64,000 nt of DNA, from contig NZ_CP086654.1 in the NCBI RefSeq assembly GCF_020883535.1, forward strand, positions 248,001-312,000, written 5' to 3'. The notes beneath the pieces were generated by a model. That model was not told the DNA's origin, searched no databases, and saw nothing but the letters and a program-made list of their open reading frames with translations. The stretch comes from Staphylococcus ratti (GTDB lineage: Bacteria > Bacillota > Bacilli > Staphylococcales > Staphylococcaceae). The position numbers and the translations under genes are program-made. Below are positions 25,735-34,348 of the stretch, piece after piece; position 1 is the first letter of the stretch, and the number at the start of each line of letters is the position of its first letter.

Positions 25735-27372
25735 TTGCTTCGAAATCGAAAAATGATAGATTGGGTCGTTTTTGTCGGCACCGCATTGGCGTTATTGTTA
25801 ACGGTCATACCAATGATGGTGTTTCCCGATCAAAGTCGATCTGTTGTTATGGCTATGAATGAATTTGTAACGTCAAAACTTGGCGCTATATATTTAGTAT
25901 TAGGTTTAACGATTTTTTGTTTTGTATTGTATATTGCCTTTGGGAAATATGGATCTGTCACGCTTGGCCGTGCGAGTGACAAACCAGAGTTTAGTGACTT
26001 TGCTTGGGCTTCGATGCTATTTTGTGCCGGCATAGGATCAGATATTTTATACTGGGGTGTCATAGAATGGGCTTATTATTTTCAAGGGCCACCACTTGGC
26101 GCTAAACCTATGAGTGAAGAAGCTTTAGGTTATGCGACGATGTATGGCATGTTCCACTGGGGGCCAATTGCTTGGTCTATTTATGTTTTGCCTGCACTAC
26201 CTATTGGCTATCTTGTCTTCGTAAAGAAACAACCTATCTTTAAAATTAGTCAGGCGTGTCGTCCGATTTTAAAAGGACAAACGGATAAATTTTTAGGTAA
26301 AGTTGTCGATATTTTATTTATATTTGGTTTGATGGGAGGAACAGCAACGTCATTTGCGTTAGGTGTTCCAATGATTACAGCAGGACTTGAAAAACTGTTC
26401 GGTATTGATGGAAGCAGCATGCTCGTAAAAAGTATCGTACTGTTATGTATTACCGCAGTTTTTGCGTACAGTTCTTATCAAGGACTTAAAAAAGGGATTC
26501 AATTACTTAGTGACTTAAATGTTTGGTTATCGTTTGTATTACTAGCATTCGTATTTATTGTAGGACCTACCATTTTTATTATGGAAACAACCGTCACTGG
26601 CTTTGGAAATATGATGAAAAACTTCTTCCAAATGGCGACTTGGCTTGAACCGTTCGGCGGTATAGGAGGAAGGGAAGAAACGAAATTCCCACAAACATGG
26701 ACGATTTTCTATTGGGCATGGTGGATTGTATACGCCCCATTTATCGGACTATTTATCGCTCGAATTTCTAGAGGGCGTACGTTAAAAGAAGTCATTTTAG
26801 GTACAATCGTTTATGGAACGTTTGGGTGTGTCTTGTTTTTCGGTATTTTCGGAAACTACGCGGCGTATTTACAAATTTCAGGACAATTTGATGTTGTTAA
26901 ATTTTTAAATGCGCATGGTACAGAAGCGACAATTATTGAAGTGATTAGTCAATTACCATTTTCAACAGTTGTCGTGGTGCTCTTTATTATGTCTGCATTC
27001 TTGTTCTTAGTGACGACATTTGATTCAGCTTCTTATATTGTTGCAGCCGCAACTCAAATGAAAGTTAAAGGAGAGCCTTTCAAATGGAATCGCTTGTTCT
27101 GGGCGTTTGCGCTGTGTTTACTACCGTTTTCACTTATGTTAGTTGGTGGAGAAAAGGCGCTTGAAATATTGCAGACCGCCTCGATTGTAGCAGGTGTTCC
27201 ATTGATTATCATTTTTATAATTATAATGGTTTCATTTATGATGATCTTATCGCATGACCGCATTGCGTTACAGACACGTGCGGAGCGTTTTAAAAAGATA
27301 GAACGTCGCTCATTGCGTATTGTTCAAGTAGCAGAAAAGAGAGAAGACGAGGAAGACGACGACAATTTATAA
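25735..27372 (+). CDS. cudT: BCCT-family choline/betaine transporter CudT
   Basis: The 545-residue protein has about twelve membrane helices and the BCCT signature FYWAWWIVYAPFIGLFIARISRGRT near residue 325, with WGVIEWAYYF and GMFHWGPIAWSIYVLPALPIGY upstream. BCCT carriers import choline, betaine or carnitine with sodium or protons. Its location beside cudC, betB and betA indicates choline as the substrate. The start is TTG at 25735, 6 nt after AAGGGGGAG. The C-terminus is charged and acidic (EKREDEEDDDNL). It converges with cudC on a shared terminator. Confidence 0.9.
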   Translation: MLRNRKMIDWVVFVGTALALLLTVIPMMVFPDQSRSVVMAMNEFVTSKLGAIYLVLGLTIFCFVLYIAFGKYGSVTLGRASDKPEFSDFAWASMLFCAGIGSDILYWGVIEWAYYFQGPPLGAKPMSEEALGYATMYGMFHWGPIAWSIYVLPALPIGYLVFVKKQPIFKISQACRPILKGQTDKFLGKVVDILFIFGLMGGTATSFALGVPMITAGLEKLFGIDGSSMLVKSIVLLCITAVFAYSSYQGLKKGIQLLSDLNVWLSFVLLAFVFIVGPTIFIMETTVTGFGNMMKNFFQMATWLEPFGGIGGREETKFPQTWTIFYWAWWIVYAPFIGLFIARISRGRTLKEVILGTIVYGTFGCVLFFGIFGNYAAYLQISGQFDVVKFLNAHGTEATIIEVISQLPFSTVVVVLFIMSAFLFLVTTFDSASYIVAAATQMKVKGEPFKWNRLFWAFALCLLPFSLMLVGGEKALEILQTASIVAGVPLIIIFIIIMVSFMMILSHDRIALQTRAERFKKIERRSLRIVQVAEKREDEEDDDNL

Positions 27373-27382
27373 TAAGATAAAC

Positions 27383-27412
27383 AAAAAGAGGATGCCGCGG
27401 CATCCTCTTTTT
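27383..27412. terminator. Bidirectional terminator between cudT and cudC
   Basis: AAAAAGAGGATGCCG (27383-27397) is directly followed by its complement CGGCATCCTCTTTTT (27398-27412). The distal end reaches the cudC stop codon. Confidence 0.9.
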
Positions 27413-27972
27413 TAATGCTTTGTATCTTCAGGGTCAGGAATAGGATAATGTTCAAAAATTTCACCTGTTTTAAAAGCGTTACTAATGTTTTCTAGCCAAT
27501 GGTAATAAACGCGGGAATGTGCCATATGTGCTTTGATTTCTTCAGCTTCTGCTTTGAGTGCGTCATCCACATCATCTGCCGCTAGAATGTGGTCAATAAT
27601 TGATTCAGCTTCAGTTACTGCCGCAAAATTAATCGTATATTCACGCTGCCATTTTTTAGTAAAGAAGTTACTGAAAAAGTCGAAAAAGTCTTTTTCAGCT
27701 TCAAAATGTTGTTTTCGACTACCGCGTGTAAAGCGTTGTTTGACGACATCTAAGTCTTGAAGCTTTTTAACACCAGCGCTCATGCTTGGTTTACTCATTT
27801 GCAGTTCTTGTCGCATTTCATCTAATGTCATGCTGTCTTTAAAGAGCATGATGCCATATAAATTACCAACGCTACGATTAATCCCATATAAGTCCATTGT
27901 TTCTGCAATCGAATTGATAACAATGTCTTTGGCTGTTTCTAATTGTGTTTCATAAGATTTCGCTTTTTTCAT
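27412..27972 (-). CDS. cudC: CudC/GbsR-type regulator of choline-betaine genes
   Basis: This 186-residue protein is a GbsR/MarR-like winged-helix regulator: GINRSVGNLYGIMLFKDSMTLDEMRQ and QMSKPSMSAGVKKLQDLDVVKQRFTRGSRK form the DNA-binding region, followed by an acidic effector domain. GbsR and CudC repress betaine synthesis genes and respond to choline. The ATG at 27972 follows GGAGGTG at 8 nt; the longer open frame upstream lacks a ribosome binding site. It is divergent from betB-betA, so the 216-bp gap between them is the likely control region. Confidence 0.88.
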   Translation of the reverse strand: MKKAKSYETQLETAKDIVINSIAETMDLYGINRSVGNLYGIMLFKDSMTLDEMRQELQMSKPSMSAGVKKLQDLDVVKQRFTRGSRKQHFEAEKDFFDFFSNFFTKKWQREYTINFAAVTEAESIIDHILAADDVDDALKAEAEEIKAHMAHSRVYYHWLENISNAFKTGEIFEHYPIPDPEDTKH

Positions 27973-28104
27973 GACAACACACCTCCAATATGCATGTTTT
28001 ATTCTATCACGATTCATGTGCATTATAACCATAAAATTAAACAAATTAGAAATATTTATTACTTTCTTAACGACGGATCGTATGTTTAAGTGCGTTTTAG
28101 AACG

Positions 28105-28167
28105 TTGACAAGGGTATGTGTGCATGATAAAGTTTAATTTGTGAAATTCGTTAAATAAAAACTTAAC
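28105..28167 (+). promoter_or_regulatory. Promoter and candidate operator of betB-betA
   Basis: TTGACA (28105-28110), a 17-bp spacer and TAAAGT (28128-28133) form a sigma-A promoter. About 10 bp beyond the predicted start point lies the inverted repeat GTTAA-n8-TTAAC (28150-28167), with a further CTTAAC downstream. A repressor bound there would block transcription, so it is a candidate CudC operator. Confidence 0.55.
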
Positions 28168-28188
28168 AAACTTAACGGAGGTCGTTTG

Positions 28189-29688
28189 ATGGAATTTGTT
28201 AAACAGTTATCACGTCGTCAGTTTATTGATGGCGAGTGGGTGGAAAGTAGCAACAAAGCTACACGTGAAATTATTAATCCTTACAATCAAGAAGTTATTT
28301 TAGAAGTGGCCGAAGGTACAACAGAAGATGTTGAACGCGCGATATTATCTGCACGTCGTTCTTTTGATGAAGGGGTTTATGCCGATGAAACCGGTGATGT
28401 TAAAGGACAAAAAGTACGTGCAATTGCAGATAAAATCAAAACACATCGTGAAGAGTTAGCACAACTTGAGACGTTAGATACAGGTAAGACGTTAGAAGAA
28501 TCACGTGCAGATATGGATGATATTCATAACGTATTTATGTATTTTGCTGGTTTAGCTGATAAAGTTGGCGGCGAAATTATAAATTCTCCAATTCCTAACA
28601 CAGACAGTAAGATTGTGAAGGAACCTGTTGGTGTAGTGACGCAAATTACGCCTTGGAATTATCCATTGCTTCAAGCGTCATGGAAAATTGCGCCAGCGCT
28701 TGCGACAGGGTGTTCGATTGTAATGAAGCCAAGTGAAATTACGCCATTAACGACAATTCGTGTGTTTGAACTAATGGAAGAAGTTGGTTTCCCTAAAGGT
28801 GTGATTAATCTTGTATTAGGAGCCGGCTCAGAAATTGGAGACATTATGTCTACACATAAAGACATCGATCTTGTTTCATTTACTGGTGGCATTCAAACAG
28901 GAAAACGTATTATGAAACAAGCGGCAGATCATGTGACGAACATAGCGCTTGAACTTGGGGGAAAGAATCCAAACGTTATTTTTGAGGACGCTGATTTTGA
29001 TCTAGCGGTTGACCAAGCTTTAAATGGGGGCTTATTCCATGCAGGACAAGTATGTTCAGCAGGCTCACGTATTATCGTGCACAATGCTATTAAAGCAGAT
29101 TTTGAAAAAGCGCTTATCGCGCGCATTAAAAATATCAAAATGGGTAATGGTTTTGATGCATCAACGGAACTTGGACCACTCATTTCAGCAGAACACCGCG
29201 ATAAAGTCGAAGGATATATGGATATCGCTAAAAAAGAAGGGGCAACGATTGCGATTGGTGGTAAGCGTCCAGAACGTGATGATTTAAAAGAAGGTTTCTT
29301 CTTTGAACCGACAATTATTACAGATTGCGATACGTCAATGAGAATTGTTCAAGAGGAAGTATTTGGTCCAGTGATGACCATTGAAGGATTCGATACGGAA
29401 GCAGAAGCAATTCGACTTGCGAATGATTCGATTTATGGCTTAGCTGGTGGTGTATTTACAAAAGACATTGGTAAAGCTAACCGAGTAGCTAAAAAATTGC
29501 GCATGGGAACGGTATGGATTAATGACTTCCATCCTTATTTTGCGCAAGCACCGTGGGGCGGCTATAAACAATCAGGTATCGGTCGTGAATTAGGTCATGA
29601 AGGCTTAGACGAATATTTAGAGACGAAACACATTTTGCTTAATACTCAACCAGAACCGATTGAATGGTTTGGCAAAAACAACGAATAA
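28189..29688 (+). CDS. betB: Betaine aldehyde dehydrogenase
   Basis: The enzyme oxidises betaine aldehyde to glycine betaine with NAD(P)+. The 499-residue sequence has the aldehyde dehydrogenase fold with ITPWNYPLLQ, SFTGGIQTGK, the general base in LELGGKNPN, the nucleophile in HAGQVCSAGSR and EEVFGPV. The ATG at 28189 follows GGAGG at about 8 nt. It is the first gene of the rightward betB-betA operon controlled from the region shared with cudC, and makes the compatible solute that protects against osmotic stress. Confidence 0.95.
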   Translation: MEFVKQLSRRQFIDGEWVESSNKATREIINPYNQEVILEVAEGTTEDVERAILSARRSFDEGVYADETGDVKGQKVRAIADKIKTHREELAQLETLDTGKTLEESRADMDDIHNVFMYFAGLADKVGGEIINSPIPNTDSKIVKEPVGVVTQITPWNYPLLQASWKIAPALATGCSIVMKPSEITPLTTIRVFELMEEVGFPKGVINLVLGAGSEIGDIMSTHKDIDLVSFTGGIQTGKRIMKQAADHVTNIALELGGKNPNVIFEDADFDLAVDQALNGGLFHAGQVCSAGSRIIVHNAIKADFEKALIARIKNIKMGNGFDASTELGPLISAEHRDKVEGYMDIAKKEGATIAIGGKRPERDDLKEGFFFEPTIITDCDTSMRIVQEEVFGPVMTIEGFDTEAEAIRLANDSIYGLAGGVFTKDIGKANRVAKKLRMGTVWINDFHPYFAQAPWGGYKQSGIGRELGHEGLDEYLETKHILLNTQPEPIEWFGKNNE

Positions 29689-29709
29689 ATCAGAGGAGGC
29701 AATTCGCTC

Positions 29710-31404
29710 ATGAGCAAAGCATACGACAAAATGTATGACTACATTATTATCGGAGGCGGAAGTGCGGGGTCCGTTTTAGGCGCACGTTTAAGTGAAGATA
29801 AAGATAAGAAAGTACTTGTATTAGAAGCGGGACGCAGTGATTATCCTTGGGACTTACTCATTCAAATGCCAGCTGCGCTAATGTATCCTTCTGGTAACCG
29901 TTTTTATGACTGGAAATATGAAACTGCCGAAGAACCTCATATGGGAGGACGTAAAGTATTTCATACTCGCGGGAAAGTCCTTGGAGGTTCAAGCTCAATT
30001 AACGGTATGATTTATCAACGAGGTAACCCGCTAGACTATGAAAAATGGGGAAAACCTGAAGGAATGGAAACATGGGATTATGCACACTGTTTACCTTACT
30101 TTAAACGTTTAGAGACAGCTTTCGGTGCAGAAAAAGATGATCCGATTCGCGGTTTAAATGGACCGATTAAATTACGTCGTGGACCGGCGGATAATCCTTT
30201 ATTTGAAGCTTTCTTTAATGCAGGGGTGGACGCGGGTTACCATAAAACAAAAGATGTTAATGGTTACCGTCAAGAAGGGTTTGGCCCTTTCGATAGCCAA
30301 ATTCATAATGGTAGACGTGTGTCAGCATCACGTGCATACTTACGACCTGCGATGAAACGTCGTAATTTAACTGTAAAAACACGTGCATTTGTAGAAAAAC
30401 TACATTTTGACGGTAAGCGTGTGACGGGTGTGACATTTAAACGTAATGGACGACTTCATAAAGTTCTTGCCAAAGAAGTGATTCTTTCAGGTGGGGCAAT
30501 TAATACGCCACAATTGCTTCAATTGTCTGGTATAGGTGACTCTGAACATTTACGTTCTGTAGGTGTAGAGCCACGTTTACATTTGCCAGGTGTTGGTGAA
30601 AACTTTGAAGATCACTTAGAAGTTTACGTTCAACATAAATGTAAAGAACCGGTATCAATGCAACCAAGTTTGAATAAATTTAAAATGCCGTTCATTGGTT
30701 TAGAATGGTTAACGCGTCGTACAGGCGCAGCGTCAAGTAACCACTTTGAAGGTGGTGGATTTGTTCGCTCAAATGACAAAGTGAAATATCCTAACCTAAT
30801 GTTCCATTTCTTACCATTAGCCGTGCGTTATGATGGTCAAAAAGCACCAACAGCACATGGTTATCAAGTTCACGTTGGGCCAATGTATTCTAATTCTCGT
30901 GGTTATTTAAAAATTACGTCAACGAATCCATATAAAAAACCTGAATTTGTCTTTAACTACTTATCAACACCAGAAGACAAACAGGAATGGGTAGAAGCAA
31001 TTCGTGTAGCTCGTAACATTTTAAATCAGCCTGCCATGGACAAATATAATGGTGGCGAGATTTCACCAGGACCATCTGTACAAACAGACGAAGAGATTTT
31101 AGATTGGGTTCGTCGCGATGCTGAAACGGCGTTACATCCTTCTTGTAGCGCTAAAATGGGACCAGCTTCTGATCCAATGGCGGTTGTTGATCCACTTACT
31201 ATGAAAGTGCACGGTATGGAAAACTTACGTGTCGTTGACGCATCGGTAATGCCAACTACAACAAACGGCAATATCCATGCACCTGTGCTAATGCTTGCAG
31301 AAAAAGCAGCAGATATTATTAAAGGTGTGAAACCGTTAGAACCTGAATATGTAGATTATTATGTTCACGGTAAATCTGACCCTAAATCAGGCGCAATTGA
31401 ATAG
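29710..31404 (+). CDS. betA: Choline dehydrogenase
   Basis: The 564-residue flavoenzyme of the GMC oxidoreductase family oxidises choline to betaine aldehyde. [21 protein letters not shown] is split here by its dinucleotide loop GGGSAG, the FAD site; [16 protein letters not shown] and the second signature [15 protein letters not shown] are present, as are the catalytic-region HPSCSAKMG and a conserved final [15 protein letters not shown]. It starts 21 bp after betB behind GAGGAGG and ends at a strong terminator. Confidence 0.95.
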   Translation: MSKAYDKMYDYIIIGGGSAGSVLGARLSEDKDKKVLVLEAGRSDYPWDLLIQMPAALMYPSGNRFYDWKYETAEEPHMGGRKVFHTRGKVLGGSSSINGMIYQRGNPLDYEKWGKPEGMETWDYAHCLPYFKRLETAFGAEKDDPIRGLNGPIKLRRGPADNPLFEAFFNAGVDAGYHKTKDVNGYRQEGFGPFDSQIHNGRRVSASRAYLRPAMKRRNLTVKTRAFVEKLHFDGKRVTGVTFKRNGRLHKVLAKEVILSGGAINTPQLLQLSGIGDSEHLRSVGVEPRLHLPGVGENFEDHLEVYVQHKCKEPVSMQPSLNKFKMPFIGLEWLTRRTGAASSNHFEGGGFVRSNDKVKYPNLMFHFLPLAVRYDGQKAPTAHGYQVHVGPMYSNSRGYLKITSTNPYKKPEFVFNYLSTPEDKQEWVEAIRVARNILNQPAMDKYNGGEISPGPSVQTDEEILDWVRRDAETALHPSCSAKMGPASDPMAVVDPLTMKVHGMENLRVVDASVMPTTTNGNIHAPVLMLAEKAADIIKGVKPLEPEYVDYYVHGKSDPKSGAIE

Positions 31405-31448
31405 AGTAGAAAACGCTTGGACCGGAGAAGGTTCAAGCGTTTTCTACT
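31405..31448 (+). terminator. Terminator of betB-betA
   Basis: AGTAGAAAACGCTTG pairs with CAAGCGTTTTCTACT around a 14-nt loop and starts right after the betA stop codon. Confidence 0.92.
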
Positions 31449-31608
31449 TTATTCAATTTTTGGTAGGTTGACATAGGTCATCCTGCTTTTTTATCCAAAA
31501 ATAGCTCAAATATTATTGGAAGTTGATATTGAATGGTAGACACGGAATAGATTCATATCATCGTTATATTCAGTTTATAAAAACGAAGTTTGTCCTAACT
31601 TATAGATA

Positions 31609-31838
31609 GTGTTACGTTTCTACAGAAAGTATGAGAATATCATTACTTATACGATTGAACCCCTTCAATTTAACAATGGTGCGATTAAAGGAAGTAATCA
31701 AAAAGTTAAACTGATTAAAAGAATTCATATGGCTGGCTCAACTTTTATAACTTCAGAAATTATATTTTTACTATTTTTAGACTGTATAAAAGACCAAAGA
31801 AAAAAGCAATATCACTCTTCAATAGTGAAATTGCTTAA
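31609..31838 (+). pseudogene. ISL3-family transposase, C-terminal relic
   Basis: The frame starting near 31609 encodes LQFNNGAIKGSNQKVKLIKR, the conserved 'NG-IEG-NNKIKxIKR' block of ISL3-type transposases. The match then jumps by one base near 31720 into the frame SYGWLNFYNFRNYIF, then RLYKRPKKKAISLFNSEIA and TAA, which is the family's usual ending (AYG-x-NFxNFRNRI). So only about the last 75 codons remain, with a one-base deletion. A 13-bp imperfect hairpin overlaps the final codons. No terminal inverted repeat was found. Confidence 0.75.
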
Positions 31839-31841
31839 ATA

Positions 31842-32111
31842 GATTGCGTACCGAGTCTAGACTCCCGAGGCATAGAGCCGAAGCCGAAAATCAGGGAGAG
31901 ATACAGAAATCACATAACATTGATTTCGTAGTATCTCCCCCGCAACTATGACTAGGTTTCTAATAACAGTTAGAAACCAGTCATAGACTGCGTTGAAAAG
32001 GAACACCTGCTCACTTACGTTCACATGTGTACTGAACACGTATATCATTACATTCAAACGTGTTCATGCAGAGGTAAGGCGCCTGGGAAAGCGAGACTCG
32101 AAGTAGCAATC
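31842..32111. repeat. Large multi-hairpin element containing a diverged family repeat
   Basis: Nested complementary segments enclose 270 bp. The outer stems are GATTGC (31842-31847) with GCAATC (32106-32111), CGAGTCT (31852-31858) with AGACTCG (32094-32100), and a CCCGAGGC/GCCTGGG-type pair inside them. Within lie a long hairpin GGGAGAGATAC/GTATCTCCC (31894-31938), a hairpin TATGACT...GTTTCTAA with TTAGAAAC...AGTCATA (31947-31985), and GAACACG/CGTGTTC (32033-32065) inside an ACCTGC/GCAGAGGT pair. The first two internal hairpins resemble the ~130-bp repeats at 42 and 59 kb (AGAAATC...GATTTCG and GACTAGG are shared). No protein is encoded. The transcribed strand is unknown. Confidence 0.65.
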
Positions 32112-32199
32112 GGAAGTTTGCGGCTTAATTATTATATATACATAACAACTATATAAAGTGTATAGCCGTTTTATTAAGTCGTCAGTATAACAAAAAAGA

Positions 32200-32243
32200 A
32201 GAGACCTAAAAAATTCATTTTTTTCAGAATTTTTTAAGTCTCC
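32200..32243. terminator. Hairpin downstream of the staphostatin gene
   Basis: GAGACCTAAAAAATTC (from 32201) and GAATTTTTTAAGTCTC (to 32242) pair with one mismatch across a 10-nt T-rich loop. It lies about 70 bp beyond the end of the leftward scpA-scpB genes and may terminate them. Confidence 0.6.
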
Positions 32244-32314
32244 TTTGCGTACTAGAGCCCCACGTTTATGCCCTTTAAAAAATAGATTCCAAGTTTGAAA
32301 GGGTTACTATACAA

Positions 32315-32632
32315 TTAGTATTTAATAAATGTGATACTAGGCGAAACGCCTATAGATCCAATATTGATAATATTAACAGTTATTTCGTTTGAGTTAATAA
32401 ATTTAATTTCTTTTACTATATTTGTATTTTCTTTGCTCTCTAGAATAAGCTTTTTTGAATCTTCATTTACTTTTTTACAATGGTATCCTGATGAATTTTC
32501 ATCAATGGTGAATTTTAAAGGATCAACATCGATGGATTTCGGATACCATTCACCTTCAAGTGTTTGAATCCAATTCTTTTCGATATTATTTACAGGAGTA
32601 CTAACAATATTTATTGTATTAAATTGAGAGAT
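32315..32632 (-). CDS. scpB: Staphostatin A-like staphopain inhibitor with ATC in place of the start codon
   Basis: A 105-codon frame lies 24 bp after the staphopain gene on the same strand. It matches staphostatin A (ScpB) closely by eye: LEGEWYPKSIDVDPLKF against the known IEGEWHP...SPLKF, and IGVSPSITFIKY against LGTSPRMTFIKHK. Staphostatins are cytosolic proteins that block prematurely folded staphopain. A good AGGAGG stands 7 nt before the expected start, but the codon there is ATC (32632-32630); the next residues S-Q-F align with E-Q-F after Met in S. aureus ScpB. No ATG, GTG or TTG occurs in frame between the upstream stop TAG and the conserved core. Either initiation is from a very weak AUC, or the gene has lost expression. 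Confidence 0.85.
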   Translation of the reverse strand: MSQFNTINIVSTPVNNIEKNWIQTLEGEWYPKSIDVDPLKFTIDENSSGYHCKKVNEDSKKLILESKENTNIVKEIKFINSNEITVNIINIGSIGVSPSITFIKY

Positions 32633-32656
32633 ATTAAAACCTCCTAAATACTATTT

Positions 32657-33865
32657 TTAGTAACCATGAATTGAACTATACCAGCGGTAATGATGACCAT
32701 CAGATACTGGAATTACATCACTATTAGCATCTTGAGTCATAAAATCACTGTCCCATGGATTCCAAATTAAGATAACTTCTTGACCATTGTCTACTTTAGC
32801 ATTACCCACAACAGCCATTGCATGGTAGCCATGTAAGCCGTTTTCATACTTTTCAACACTTTCACCTAAAACAGCGATACCTTTATTGTCTTTAGTAAAT
32901 TGGTCTACTTCATCATATGAAGTCATTCTCTTAAGAAGTTCAGGTGATCTTCCTTGTGAACGGCCAAAATTAATCATTTCACCCTCTGTTAAACCAGTCA
33001 TTAAAAATTCGTCGCCAGTCAAATCAGGGTGGATATAGCGCATAACACCTTCTGCATTATAGCGATCTGTATTATAAGTGGCATTTAGTAATGCTGACAT
33101 TGTATAGCCTGCACACCAACCATTATAACCTTGAGTTTCTCTAATAGAAAAGTTTTTCAACTTGTTCACATACTCAACGTCACTCGCATACTTTGGATTG
33201 TGGAGTTTTGTGACAGGTTTAGTAATCGAAGCCGTTTCGTTTAAACCTTTAAGTTCATCAGATTTAGGTGCTTTTTCTTCTGAACGTTTAAATTCACGCG
33301 CTTGATCAGCTTTATCTTTAACTTTAAAATCTTTTGTTTCGTGAGGTGTGCTTAACACAAGCTTAGCACTGCCTTTTTCACCCAAAACATAATAACCGTT
33401 AGAATCAGTTAAGATAGTGATTTTTTGATTTTTATATTCGTTTAATGTTTTTGAAAGGAAAGCAGAGACGTTAAGTGAATATTTACCATCTTTAGCTGAA
33501 TCACCGGCAACTTTAGGTGATACTGTAACGATGTATTTAATATCGCCGTCTTCATTTAATACTGGGAAATAGTAATTTCCATCACTTTTCTTATCAAATT
33601 TATAAATTTTAAACGGTTCACCTAAAGTGTAACCATTGCTTGATTGATTGTTTACTTTATCAAGGGTTGTAACACGAGAAATATAATTTTCTTCAGCCAA
33701 TTTTTGGACTTCTGAAGGGATTGATTTTTGATTAACATTTACTTTCGTAGAACTTTTTGCTGCTGGTTGACTATCAGTTGTAGATTCTGCATGTACATTG
33801 TCAAAACACGCTCCAGAAACTAAGCTTAATATAAAAACAGATTTTAATATTAGTCCACTTTTCAT
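32657..33865 (-). CDS. scpA: Staphopain A precursor (cysteine protease)
   Basis: The 402-residue secreted papain-like protease consists of a signal peptide (about 1-26, ending VHA), a propeptide of about 200 residues and a mature enzyme starting near residue 228. The catalytic residues are Cys251 in [10 protein letters not shown], His348 in [11 protein letters not shown] and Asn369 in IWNPWD. The mature part closely resembles S. aureus ScpA ([41 protein letters not shown]). Staphopain A degrades elastin, collagen and host receptors. It is the first gene of the pair with the staphostatin-like gene. The ribosome binding site AAGAAG is weak. Confidence 0.95.
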   Translation of the reverse strand: [402 protein letters not shown]

Positions 33866-34253
33866 TTTTTATCTTCTTTGTTTTTTGTATATTATAACCC
33901 TTTCATTTACAGTATATACTATTTTTATAAAAAATGGGTAATTTTTTTAAAATTTAAAATAAATTTACGATATTTTAATGATAAACAAGACTTGTACTCT
34001 AAGTAAAATTCAACTGATAGATAACATATGAAATTTAAGAGATAGGCGGTTAGAACGGTATTTGTGAGAGATTTGAAAGTTTAAGTTAAATGATGATAAT
34101 AAGGAAAATACATTTTTCTTGAAATCGGTATTTGTAAATTTGAATTAAGTAAAAATGAAGCATTGACTTCTGAAATCATTTCGGTATAATTATGCTTTAT
34201 ATAGAATAAATATTAAGTATTCTGTATAAAAATTCTAAAAGGGCGTGATCTTG
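33866..34253. other. AT-rich intergenic region between divergent scpA and carbamoyltransferase
   Basis: These 388 bp must carry both divergent promoters. A TATAAT-like GGTATAATTATG occurs at about 34184-34192 preceded by TTGACT (34163), a plausible rightward promoter. AAAAGGG at about 34237-34243 is a ribosome binding site for an ATG at 34254. No other structure was recognised. Confidence 0.5.
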
Positions 34254-34348
34254 ATGGGACGTACACGACAACTTTAAAGCAGATTGCAGGTTTCAAAGGA
34301 AAAAGTTTTCTCAAAACAAGTGATTATACGAAATTTGAACTTGAAACA

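Noticed and set aside
25538..25786. 82-codon leftward frame upstream of cudT
   Set aside because: It overlaps the cudT start, has no recognised family and no ribosome binding site.
32331..32567. 78-codon rightward open frame
   Set aside because: It lies antisense within the staphostatin gene, which has clear homology, and has no ribosome binding site.
34254..34277. Seven-codon frame MGRTRQL as an arginine leader peptide
   Set aside because: There is no attenuator hairpin between it and the gene, and a one-base deletion is simpler. It is kept only as an alternative in the findings.
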